DNA of 64,000 nt, from positions 1 to 64,000 of the forward strand of contig NZ_QWEK01000017.1 in NCBI RefSeq assembly GCF_009935845.1, written 5' to 3'. Position 1 is the first letter of the stretch, and every line of letters begins with the position of its first letter. Positions 17,729 through 25,717 of the stretch are shown piece by piece. A program made the translations under genes and the position numbers. Under the pieces are notes generated by a model. The model did no database searches. It was not told the origin of the DNA and was given only the letters and a program-made list of their open reading frames with translations. Source of the stretch: Pseudoflavonifractor sp. 524-17 (GTDB taxonomy: Bacteria; Bacillota; Clostridia; Oscillospirales; Oscillospiraceae).

Positions 17729-18376
17729 ATGCAAATTAACGGAGTAAATAGTCTTCGGGAGGCCGCCAGATGGGGGAATACGCCTATCATCCAGAAAAAA
17801 GCGGTTGAAGCGTCTAAAAATGCAATGACAGACGATTTTGTTGAGAAACTCCAAGAGTTAGCGCGGAGAGATGCTCAAAAGGGTGTTGGTATGAGCCAAG
17901 AGGCGATTAACCTCTGTCATGCACAGATGAACAAGTATGTTTCTCCTGACCGTTCAGCTCCGATTGCACAGATGACGCAGGAACTGCAAAAGGCGGAGAA
18001 GGCGCATAAAGGAGAAGACCCCACTTTGGAATTTCTCGACAGGATGTTAGCATAGCTCAAAGGTAAAGGGAGACCGGAGCGTATTGTGAAATCCTTCAGC
18101 GGGCTGGCTGGCGGCTGTTCCGGCGATCTTCATAGTACCCCCGAAAACCAGGTTGCTACGGTATATTCGCCCGATGGGGAAGAAATCGCGCAATATAATA
18201 CCAGCGGCGGTGGTTGGATGAATTTAACTACCAAGGCGGAAAATCAGTTTCTTGGGGATTCCAGTGCTGTTTATAAGCAAGCTTGGGATGCTACGCGTGC
18301 GGAGATTAAGAATGCAGCGCAGAAACAACCAGTGGCTTGCAAAGGGGAAACTGCGACTTTCGATGTTCGAGCCTGA
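17729..18376 (+). pseudogene. Array family P, member 3, split by an amber codon
   Basis: ATG 17,729 follows AAAGGAG and gives MQINGVNSLREAARWG. The family domain is complete over two parts in one frame: MTDDFVEKLQELARRDA and MNKYVSPDRSAPIAQM before TAG at 18,053-18,055, then FSGLAGGCSGDLH, VATVYSPDGEEIAQY, GGGWMNLTTKAENQF and QAWDATRAEIKNA, ending TATFDVRA with TGA. The frame does not change at the TAG, so this is a nonsense change, not an indel. Member 4 runs through the same region without a stop. The second half begins again with an internal GTG/ATG but has no clear ribosome-binding site. Confidence 0.8.
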
Positions 18377-18405
18377 GATGATAAGAAAACTTGTGAGGGA
18401 AAAAT

Positions 18406-18978
18406 ATGATTGATTCTTTGTTAAACAGAACTGGAACACCAGTCAACTGGGGGAAAAGTTCCAAGGCTCAAGGCACCGAAAAAACCGCAAAAAGCGCAAT
18501 GACCGATGGCTTTATTGAGCGGATCAAGGCATACGCGAAGGAAGATGCCAAGCGGGGCGAATATATGTCAGCAGGATTTACCCAAATGCGGCTTGCACAT
18601 ATGAAGCAATATGTTTCCCCTGACCGCTCCGGGCCGAAAAGCCAGGTAATGTCTGCTATCCAGGCAGCATTGAAAGAACCGCATCCGATGTTGCAGGCAT
18701 TGGAAAAGACGCTGGAAAAACTGTCGGGAGGCTGTTCCGCGAATCTTAAAATCAGCTCCGTCCAGCAGGCTGCGGAGATATATGCTCCTAACGGGGAGAA
18801 TATCGCAAGCTACAACAGCCTTGGCGGAGGCTGGACGGATATACAGACGAAGGAAGAACATAAATACTTTAACGAAACTGCTTCTATTTACTTACAGGCA
18901 TTTCGGGAGGCCCGCGCAGAAATGAAATCTTCTCAACCCGCCCCGTCTGTTGAAACATCGGTAAACATTCGAGCTTAA
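18406..18978 (+). CDS. Array family P, member 4 (unknown function)
   Basis: A 190-residue protein at ATG 18,406, 29 bases after member 3. It reads MIDSLLNRTGTPVNWGKSS, then MTDGFIERIKAYAKEDA, MKQYVSPDRSGPKSQV, KLSGGCSANLK, AAEIYAPNGENIASY, GGGWTDIQTKEEHKYF and LQAFREARAEM, ending ETSVNIRA. It is the closest relative of member 3 and shows what that gene encoded before its amber codon. No signal peptide; function unknown. Confidence 0.75.
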   Translation: MIDSLLNRTGTPVNWGKSSKAQGTEKTAKSAMTDGFIERIKAYAKEDAKRGEYMSAGFTQMRLAHMKQYVSPDRSGPKSQVMSAIQAALKEPHPMLQALEKTLEKLSGGCSANLKISSVQQAAEIYAPNGENIASYNSLGGGWTDIQTKEEHKYFNETASIYLQAFREARAEMKSSQPAPSVETSVNIRA

Positions 18979-19044
18979 TACAAGGGGGCACAATAGTATT
19001 AGGAATACGTTCAAAAAGAGTGTTAGTACAGGAGGAAATCCATT

Positions 19045-20514
19045 ATGGACATTAGTGTAACCGCCAATCCAAGCAGACAAGCGGCTTATATCAATACGCA
19101 AACTAACGCGGCGCAGAGGGCGAAAAAAGCAGGTATGTCTGCACCTGCTCAAGCCCAGGACGAAATAGTAATCTCTCCAGAGGCTAAGACTACTATGGAG
19201 CAGACGGCTCAGGTAGGTACTACGGCTCCAACTGCTGCGGACGCCGAAAAGCAGACAAGCAATACTATCACTTTTGCCTCGTTTGCAGAGGAGTTCAGTA
19301 AGATCACTCAGGGCTATGGTGATAATATCCGCAAATACTATGCCGAAGCGCACGATGATAATTTGACTTATGATGATCCTGCTGCCCATATCTGGGACAA
19401 ATATAAAAACCCGGATTCCCCTGATTTCCGCGCTGACTTATCAGAGGACGAACGGGCATGGGCCTATGACCAGGAATTGGATTTGTTGAGCGGGGGTAAA
19501 CACTTGCAAATGAGCAACCCCTATGCGTTCGCCTCCGCTGGAGGCCTGCCTACGCTGGCCTCCGCAGCGATACAGGCAAATCAAGCGTGCCGGGAGCAGA
19601 TCGACCAGTCTATACAAGACCTCCTTGCAGAGAATGGGATAGAGCTTCCGGCAGACGCATCTTTCCGGCTGACAGTAGACCAGGACTACACAATTCATGT
19701 AACAGGTTTGGAGGACGAGGAACAGGCTACGGCGATAGAGCAGGCATTAAATCGTGGCGACAACGGTAAAAACCTGTATAACCATCTTAAGCTGACTACT
19801 CCAAACGGTGAAAACCTGGGTGTAGATTATGCAAACGGTCATCTGGCGGCTGTCGATACACAGCAGGAATTGGATGATAGAACTCTTGATGAAGTCAAGA
19901 AACAGGCTGGGCCGATTTGGGCACGTTATTCCAGTACATACAACCCCCACCAAGAGGCCATGAACGAAAAAATTCTCAGTCTTGACCCTGATTCCCCTCT
20001 AAACACCCAGGAGAGCAAGGATCGCATGAGCGCAGCCGTTCGGGTCGGTGCGCCGGAGATAATTGCCGAGTTTCGCGCCCGGCAGCAGGATATGCGTTTG
20101 GTTATCAATCAGAATCGGGACGTTGACCCTGATGGCTCGATTGCGCTGAAAACCTATATGCGGGCTTATGCACAACCGGCGGTGAACGCCAGAAAAACGA
20201 TTGAGGGCTACTACGCCGAAGCCCATGCGGAGAACAGTTCCTATCCGTTTTTGGAGGGGCTGGAGCATATCGCGCAGAAGTATAAGCGCCCTGATTCCGG
20301 TATTTTTCGTTCAGATTTGACCGAGGCGCAACGGGACATGGCCTACCGTCAGGAGCGGGCCTTGCTGACCGGCGCTCGGCTGACCCTGTTTGACCCCTAT
20401 GCACTGGCTTCTATTGGCGGTGTGCAGACAGCCCAGACGTCCCACCAGGGGGCGATGCAGGCAGTCATCGAAAAGATGAACGAACTTAGAAATCAACTGT
20501 ACGGTATAGAATAG
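19045..20514 (+). CDS. Array protein with two related halves (DUF4885-like)
   Basis: A 489-residue protein with ACAGGAGG before ATG 19,045. The polar N-terminus has DEIVISPEA near residue 39. A unit of about 85 residues occurs twice: around residues 97-180 (RKYYAEAHDDNLTYDDP, DKYKNPDSPDFRADLSED, DQELDLLSGGK, NPYAFASAGG) and around 390-475 (EGYYAEAHAENSSYPF, QKYKRPDSGIFRSDLTEA, RQERALLTGAR, DPYALASIGG). The pattern is like proteins annotated DUF4885 in Bacilli and Clostridia, but I could not check this. There is no signal peptide. The duplicated unit is probably a binding module. The function is unknown. Confidence 0.65.
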   Translation: MDISVTANPSRQAAYINTQTNAAQRAKKAGMSAPAQAQDEIVISPEAKTTMEQTAQVGTTAPTAADAEKQTSNTITFASFAEEFSKITQGYGDNIRKYYAEAHDDNLTYDDPAAHIWDKYKNPDSPDFRADLSEDERAWAYDQELDLLSGGKHLQMSNPYAFASAGGLPTLASAAIQANQACREQIDQSIQDLLAENGIELPADASFRLTVDQDYTIHVTGLEDEEQATAIEQALNRGDNGKNLYNHLKLTTPNGENLGVDYANGHLAAVDTQQELDDRTLDEVKKQAGPIWARYSSTYNPHQEAMNEKILSLDPDSPLNTQESKDRMSAAVRVGAPEIIAEFRARQQDMRLVINQNRDVDPDGSIALKTYMRAYAQPAVNARKTIEGYYAEAHAENSSYPFLEGLEHIAQKYKRPDSGIFRSDLTEAQRDMAYRQERALLTGARLTLFDPYALASIGGVQTAQTSHQGAMQAVIEKMNELRNQLYGIE

Positions 20515-20655
20515 CGGCCTAATCAATGGTGAGTCTGCCGGTATTGATGTAAAAGTATAGTGCCAATCTCCGATTGTTGGAAGTTCCTGTTTCAATCAAA
20601 TCATCAGCAAATAAGTTATTCATAGCTTTAGTTTCTAAATTAGGAGGATTTCATT

Positions 20656-21783
20656 ATGTCTATGCCAACTATTTTGCCTTCGGGCCAGCTCCATCCAGAT
20701 TTGTTTAACGGTCCCTTTGTTAAGCAAGTTGACAGTAGCACGTCCATAGCCACAGGTGAACCGGGCGCTAAAGTCCACGGCAACACGACAGCAGAAAAGG
20801 GCAACAAAATCTGGCTTGAGGACCAAGACAGCGTGATTGACATCTCTGGCCGTTTCAACAGCAAGCGGGTCGATTCCTATGATGGCAAAAAGGTCGTAGA
20901 AAACAAGGGCATGGGGCTTATTATCGAAACGATACAGCCTGGTGTTTTCACTGCGGAGGATGCAAACAAGTCCGCAGCGTCTGGCGGAGCTACCCACGGT
21001 TTCTTCTACCGCAAGACAGATTTCCTGTTCAGCGCCGCTCAAGAATACACCGCCCTTGGCGAAAACGAAGTGTTCCGCCATCGCAACATCGACGATGTGA
21101 ATTTTGTTCGGGACACGCTGGACTTCTTCACTGACGGGAATTACACCCAGGCGGACGTGAACCGTATGCAGGATCAGATGACGGCGGTGGTTCGGGAACT
21201 GGCCCAGCAGATCAAGGACGGCGGATCGCCGGATTTGAGCAAGGTAAAGACCACTCTGACTGTGGGCGGCGGTGAGGTTTCGATTTCTCAGCTCCTGGAA
21301 ATGCAGAAAACAGGGCGTGAGTTGTCAGAGTCCTTTAGCGGGATGACATCCGGCTCCCTGACCGGCCATAATATTGAGGCGTTTGCAGAAATGGGAATTG
21401 CAAAATCCTTGGGTAACTACTATGGCAGCGATAAGGGAGAAATCGGCAAACTGTTTTCCTCCGCTGTTGACCGCCTGTACGAAAAAGGCATAGCTCAAGT
21501 GGAAAAGGCTGAGGCATGGGGACAGACTGTATCCTATGCCGCTAATACATCTGGAAATAAGGATGCAGTGAAAACAGAGCTGAATATCGCTGACCTGTTT
21601 TCTAAGCTGGATACCAGCAGCAAGAGCAACTTTGCGCAGAGTTTTTCGTCTGCGCTGTCTCAAGCAAGAACGCTGGTGCAGCAGTATTGCAATCAGTATA
21701 ATCTGCTGACTTCCCATGTTGGGCTGGCTGGCGCTACGGATAATATCTCAAAATTCTTCCAAGCATGGATGGATCGGAATTGA
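20656..21783 (+). CDS. Array family B, member 2 (unknown function)
   Basis: A 375-residue protein with AGGAGG before ATG 20,656. It shares with member 3 the sequence GATH(G/A)FxYxxxDFL, then NEVFRHRNIDDVNFVRDTL, LSKVKTTLTVGGGEVSISQL, RELSESF, MGIAKSLGNYY and a C-terminal HVGLAGATDNISKFFQAW. The protein is polar at both ends, helical in the middle and has no signal peptide or membrane segment. Close similarity to the next gene shows a recent tandem duplication. No known domain is recognised. Confidence 0.7.
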   Translation: MSMPTILPSGQLHPDLFNGPFVKQVDSSTSIATGEPGAKVHGNTTAEKGNKIWLEDQDSVIDISGRFNSKRVDSYDGKKVVENKGMGLIIETIQPGVFTAEDANKSAASGGATHGFFYRKTDFLFSAAQEYTALGENEVFRHRNIDDVNFVRDTLDFFTDGNYTQADVNRMQDQMTAVVRELAQQIKDGGSPDLSKVKTTLTVGGGEVSISQLLEMQKTGRELSESFSGMTSGSLTGHNIEAFAEMGIAKSLGNYYGSDKGEIGKLFSSAVDRLYEKGIAQVEKAEAWGQTVSYAANTSGNKDAVKTELNIADLFSKLDTSSKSNFAQSFSSALSQARTLVQQYCNQYNLLTSHVGLAGATDNISKFFQAWMDRN

Positions 21784-21802
21784 TAAATGGAGGGAATGCG
21801 AT

Positions 21803-22951
21803 ATGGCTATCGTTTCATTATCTGGACAATATGCTGGGCGCAACCCTGCGCTTCAGCACACCGCAGGCCAGACAGGTGAAGTGGGCCAAAAGGCGTCTTT
21901 GGACGCAGCCAAAGTACAAGCGGTTACAGATATGGTCAATCGAGATTATCATGCTGGAAAGTTTGACTTGTTTGACCCAAGCATCTGTCTCAACTATGAC
22001 AGCGCCGATGATACCGTTAGTGACTCGTCGCTGACTGGAAAAACAGTTGTTCAGAACAAACCTACAGGCTGGATCATCACTACAATCGACCCCAACATGA
22101 CCACTGCTGACGATGCGAGAAAAAGTGCAAAAGCGGGCGGCGCTACCCATGCGTTTTTATATCAGAGCTTTGACTTTCTGACGGATGCAGCAAAGGAATA
22201 CGCTACATTAGGGGACAATGAGGTGTTCCAGCATCGGAATATCAATGATTTATCCTTTGTGCGCGATACATTGAGCTTCTTTACAGGAGAGGACTACTAT
22301 AAAACTGGATACATCGACGAAACGCAAAGTGCTTTGATGGATCAAATCACAAATGTAGTCCATGAGTTATCCCAGCAGATTAAAAATGGGGAAAGCCCGG
22401 ATTTAAGTAAAGTAAAAACGACACTCACTATTGGCGGCTCAGATGTTACGATTTCCAAACTGATGGAAATGCAGCAAATAGGCCGAGAACTATCGGAGTC
22501 TTTCAAAAATGTCAGCGCAGGGTCCTTGAATGGTCAAACCACAGAGTCTTTTGCCAAAATGGGAATTGCCAAATCCCTCAGCAGCTATTATGCTGGAGAT
22601 AAGGGAGAAGTAGGTGCAATGTTCTCTACTGCTATTGACCGACTATATGAGCGGGGCATAGCACAGGTGCAGCGGGGTCAAGTGTGGTCACAGTCTGTCA
22701 TTGGTGCAGCTAACACATCCAGCAGCCAAGATGCAGTAAAAGTAGGGTTAGATATTGCTGATACATTTTCAAAGCTGGGTGGTAGCAGCAAGAGCGGCCT
22801 CTCTTATAGTTTTTCCTCTGCGCTTTCCCAAATGCGGAGCATTGTGCAGCAATACTGTAGCCAGTATAATATGCCGACTTCCCATGTTGGGTTGGCCGGA
22901 GCTACAGCGGGAATTGAAAAATTCTTTCAGGCATGGACGGAGAAACTTTAA
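21803..22951 (+). CDS. Array family B, member 3 (unknown function)
   Basis: A 382-residue protein starting at ATG 21,803 (GGAGGGAATGCGAT before it); the open frame further upstream overlaps member 2 and is not the start. Key segments are GATHAFLYQSFDFL, NEVFQHRNINDLSFVRDTL, LSKVKTTLTIGGSDVTISKL, RELSESFKNVSAGSL, MGIAKSLSSYY and HVGLAGATAGIEKFFQAW, all shared with member 2. It ends WTEKL. Family B lacks the array tail, so if the tail is a signal these proteins use another one. Confidence 0.7.
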   Translation: MAIVSLSGQYAGRNPALQHTAGQTGEVGQKASLDAAKVQAVTDMVNRDYHAGKFDLFDPSICLNYDSADDTVSDSSLTGKTVVQNKPTGWIITTIDPNMTTADDARKSAKAGGATHAFLYQSFDFLTDAAKEYATLGDNEVFQHRNINDLSFVRDTLSFFTGEDYYKTGYIDETQSALMDQITNVVHELSQQIKNGESPDLSKVKTTLTIGGSDVTISKLMEMQQIGRELSESFKNVSAGSLNGQTTESFAKMGIAKSLSSYYAGDKGEVGAMFSTAIDRLYERGIAQVQRGQVWSQSVIGAANTSSSQDAVKVGLDIADTFSKLGGSSKSGLSYSFSSALSQMRSIVQQYCSQYNMPTSHVGLAGATAGIEKFFQAWTEKL

Positions 22952-22987
22952 GAGACCTATCTATAGAGTATTCTTTGGTAATAGCCT

Positions 22988-23956
22988 ATGGAATTAAAAA
23001 GCCGCATCCTTTTGATTTTCCAATACCTGTGGGAGCATACTGGCGAGGCACACACTGTTTCATTGGAACAGCTCAAAGACTATCTGCAATCCTGCGGTCT
23101 CTCGCGCCCTGACTCCCGCACCATCAAGGCCGACATAGATCAGCTTATTGAGCTGGGCGTGGACATCATCATAGACCGCAGGGTGCAGAATCAGTATTTC
23201 ATCGGCACCCGCCACTTTGACACTGCGGAGGTCAAACTGCTCATCGACGCCGTTCAGTCCTCCCGATTTATCACACCGCAAAAGAGCAAGGCACTAATCC
23301 GCAAGTTGGGGGCCTTTGTGGAACCGCAGCAGAAGCAGCTTTTGAAGCGCCAGCTCTACATAGACCACCGCTCCAAGGCAACCAATGAATCCGTTATCCT
23401 GATCGTAGACCACCTCTACACCGCCATCATCGAGCGGAAGAAGGTCACTTTCCAATACTTCGACTACACGCCGGAGAAAAAGAAAGTCCACCGGCATGGT
23501 GGGCGGCTCTACACCGTATCTCCCTATGCTATGCTCTGGAACAACGACCAATATTACATGGTGGGTTACTCTGAGGAGCGGAAGCTGGTCGCCACCTATC
23601 GGGTGGATAGGATCAACCAACTGACGGTGACGGAGGAACCGGCGCGGAAACGCCCAGCAGACTTCACCATCTCGGACTACTTTGGGCAGACCTTTTCCAT
23701 GTATCTCGGTGAGGAGGCCAAGGTGGAGCTGCTGTGCGAGAATGCGCTTATGGGCAGTATCATTGACCGTTTTGGAGAGGATGTTGCCGTTCAAATCGTT
23801 GACAGGGAGCATTTCAAGGTGACTGCTACTGTCGCCCTGAGCAACAATTTCTATGGCTGGGTATTCGCCTCCGGTGGAAAGATGCGGATACTCAGCCCCG
23901 AAAAGGTCCAAATGCAATTTAATAACATTCTGAGAAATTTCTCAGTGCAGGCATAG
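22988..23956 (+). CDS. WYL-domain transcriptional regulator
   Basis: A 322-residue regulator. The N-terminal 80 residues form a winged helix-turn-helix (ILLIFQYLWEHTGEAHTVSLE, then DSRTIKADIDQLIELGV). The middle and C-terminal parts carry the WYL domain, here with YAMLWNNDQYYMVGYSEERK in the characteristic place and the basic ligand-binding surface YRVDRI. WYL proteins often sense nucleic acid or small ligands and control phage-defence and mobile-element genes. It ends the array and may repress or activate it. No obvious ribosome-binding site precedes ATG 22,988. Confidence 0.88.
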   Translation: MELKSRILLIFQYLWEHTGEAHTVSLEQLKDYLQSCGLSRPDSRTIKADIDQLIELGVDIIIDRRVQNQYFIGTRHFDTAEVKLLIDAVQSSRFITPQKSKALIRKLGAFVEPQQKQLLKRQLYIDHRSKATNESVILIVDHLYTAIIERKKVTFQYFDYTPEKKKVHRHGGRLYTVSPYAMLWNNDQYYMVGYSEERKLVATYRVDRINQLTVTEEPARKRPADFTISDYFGQTFSMYLGEEAKVELLCENALMGSIIDRFGEDVAVQIVDREHFKVTATVALSNNFYGWVFASGGKMRILSPEKVQMQFNNILRNFSVQA

Positions 23957-24030
23957 AAATCAGAAGTTATAGAAGCAGAAAAGCCACCTGAACTATCCTG
24001 CTTTTTATACTGATGATAGGATTAAAATAT

Positions 24031-24627
24031 ATGAAATCGTTCTTTAAGGATAAGATAAAATCGTATCTATTGGTAGTTGCCTTGGGTGTTCTTGCTGGGT
24101 TTGCTGTGGTCTTATTTTGCGAACTTCCAGACAACAATTTGTGGGCATTTTATTACTGGAGTTCGAGTACATTCGGATTTTGGATGTTTTCTACTTCACT
24201 AATCGTTCTATTTAGCGAGAATAGAACGTGTGCTGCTATCAACGCAGGAATATACATTTTTTTGATGTTTTTAATTACGACTGCATATAAATCTTTCCAT
24301 CTTTATTGGGCTGGAAATATGCCATTTAACTCTTTGTTTGAAGTATTTGTGAATCACATTGGAGGATGGCTATTATATAGCATTCCTCCTGCTTTGGTAT
24401 GTGCTATTTTAGGTTTGATATTATGGTCTGGCAGGAAGAATACTTTTTGGGGCAAGACACTTCAAATTCTGCCTCCGATATTTATATTGATAGAAACAAT
24501 TATCTTATTTTATAGCGTATTTGTCTATCGAACAAACCTTTTCTCGGCATCAAGTAACTTGGTATGTCTGATGGCCTATATGATTATCTATTTTTCTGCG
24601 TTGCGCAAGTTTACTACAATGCCGTAG
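24031..24627 (+). CDS. Integral membrane protein of unknown function
   Basis: About 198 residues with around six hydrophobic segments (for example YLLVVALGVLAGFAVVLF near the N-terminus and LLYSIPPALVCAILGLIL in the middle). ATG 24,031 has AGGA nine bases before it; an ATG at 24,013 is also in frame. It is much richer in A+T than most of the window, a sign of separate origin. I recognise no family. It stands last in the array region, before a terminator. Confidence 0.65.
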   Translation: MKSFFKDKIKSYLLVVALGVLAGFAVVLFCELPDNNLWAFYYWSSSTFGFWMFSTSLIVLFSENRTCAAINAGIYIFLMFLITTAYKSFHLYWAGNMPFNSLFEVFVNHIGGWLLYSIPPALVCAILGLILWSGRKNTFWGKTLQILPPIFILIETIILFYSVFVYRTNLFSASSNLVCLMAYMIIYFSALRKFTTMP

Positions 24628-24729
24628 CAACACTAAGTTTAGAAACAACTTTCTCTGCTTTCCGTACTCACTCCATTTTCCGCTTTTTCAAAACAGGTCG
24701 AAAGTCATACAACATAAAAAAACTTCTCA

Positions 24730-24757
24730 GGAGGTGGACACTCAGTTGCCCACCTCC
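24730..24757 (+). terminator. Terminator after the array region
   Basis: Stem GGAGGTGG / CCACCTCC with a 12-base loop and then CTTTTGTTCT. It separates the cargo array from the LexA block. Confidence 0.75.
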
Positions 24758-24768
24758 CTTTTGTTCTA

Positions 24769-24797
24769 TTGCCTTTCATATTCGGTCATGCTATACT
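24769..24797 (+). promoter_or_regulatory. Promoter of the LexA operon
   Basis: TTGCCT (24,769-24,774), 17 bases, TATACT (24,792-24,797). Downstream, CTATC...GGATAG at about 24,802-24,829 is an imperfect inverted repeat that could be an operator for the LexA-like product. Confidence 0.6.
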
Positions 24798-24843
24798 CTT
24801 TCTATCAAGGACAAGTCGTATCGGATAGAACGGAGGAAGCTCT

Positions 24844-25443
24844 ATGCGTCACAAGGACCCGGAATTGATGAAGCGCATACAGGCATTTGCGGAGGATTTC
24901 TACTTCGAGGAGGGACGCTCCCCCAGCACAGCGGAGATCGGCAAGGCCATCGGCATCGCCAAGGGGACCGCCCACCGCTATCTTGTCGAGATGAGCGAGA
25001 AAGGCCAGATCGACTATGACGGGAAAACCATCGAGACCGAAAAAATCCGCCGTCTGTCGCCAACCTCCCGCGCGGAGATATTTACCGGCGCTATCCCCTG
25101 CGGTCCTTTAGAAACGGTGGAGGCGTCCGCAGACGAATATGCGAAGCTGCCAACCGCCATTTTCGGCTCCGGCGACTTCTACATCATTCGGACTGCCGGC
25201 GACTCCATGATAAACGCCGGGATAGAATCCGGCGATTTGGTGGTGGTGGAGAAGCGGTGCGATGCGGAACCGGGAGAGATTGTAGTCGCGCTCCATGAGA
25301 ACGCCAATACCCTGAAACGGCTGGGCTATGATAAAAAGCGGAAGTGCTGCAAGCTCATCCCTGAGAATAACAGCATGGAGCCGATCTATGTCAGGGATGT
25401 TGTTATTCAGGGTGTGGCAAGGTTTATCATCAAGGCGCTGTGA
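24844..25443 (+). CDS. LexA-like repressor (S24 peptidase)
   Basis: A 199-residue protein with a winged-helix DNA-binding N-terminus (GRSPSTAEIGKAIGIAKGT, then HRYLVEMSEKGQI) and a C-terminal S24 self-cleavage domain. The serine is in AGDSMINAGI and the lysine in NANTLKRLGY. The cleavage region reads IPCGPLE, with Cys-Gly where LexA has Ala-Gly. Such proteins repress mobile-element genes until DNA damage triggers self-cleavage. It heads a block of ICE maintenance genes and has GGAGGAAG before ATG 24,844. Confidence 0.9.
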   Translation: MRHKDPELMKRIQAFAEDFYFEEGRSPSTAEIGKAIGIAKGTAHRYLVEMSEKGQIDYDGKTIETEKIRRLSPTSRAEIFTGAIPCGPLETVEASADEYAKLPTAIFGSGDFYIIRTAGDSMINAGIESGDLVVVEKRCDAEPGEIVVALHENANTLKRLGYDKKRKCCKLIPENNSMEPIYVRDVVIQGVARFIIKAL

Positions 25444-25472
25444 ACTGCTTTGCCTGAAAGGGGTTGATTGAG

Positions 25473-25700
25473 ATGAACAGGGTAAATGTGTCCGTTCAGT
25501 GTTCCACTGAGCCGGACGGGATCATCTGCCCACAAAAGGTCAGATGGGAGGACGGGCGCGTGTGGGACATTGAGCGGGTCCTGCATACCTGCCGCAGCCC
25601 TGATCTGTCTTTTGAGGGCATCCGCTATACGGTGCTGATTGAGGGGATGGAAAAGTATCTCTACCAATCGGGCCGGCAGTGGTATGTTTTTGTTGCATAG
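25473..25700 (+). CDS. Small ICE protein, 75 aa, unknown function
   Basis: The start is ATG 25,473 with GAAAGGGG upstream; an in-frame TTG nine bases earlier is less likely. The product (NRVNVSVQCSTEPDGIICPQ, then VRWEDGRVWDIERVLHTCRS) is a small beta-rich protein conserved beside LexA-like genes in Clostridia ICEs as far as I recall. The end YLYQSGRQWYVFVA overlaps no other gene. No function is known; position between LexA and ImmA/IrrE suggests a regulatory role. Confidence 0.65.
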   Translation: MNRVNVSVQCSTEPDGIICPQKVRWEDGRVWDIERVLHTCRSPDLSFEGIRYTVLIEGMEKYLYQSGRQWYVFVA

Positions 25701-25717
25701 GAGGACAGACACGACAA

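Noticed and set aside
16488-17854. Two long minus-strand frames opposite the 16,166 gene
   Set aside because: Low-complexity Pro/Arg/Gly/Ser translation typical of antisense of a G+C-rich gene; the plus-strand gene has a good ribosome-binding site and the array tail.
4155-18055. Genome-wide recoding of TAG
   Set aside because: Several other genes in the window end normally at TAG (for example 15,250, 20,514 and 23,956), so the two internal ambers are more likely nonsense changes.
24564-25019. 151-residue frame overlapping the LexA start
   Set aside because: It runs through a terminator and promoter and then out of frame into lexA; lexA has the real ribosome-binding site and motifs.
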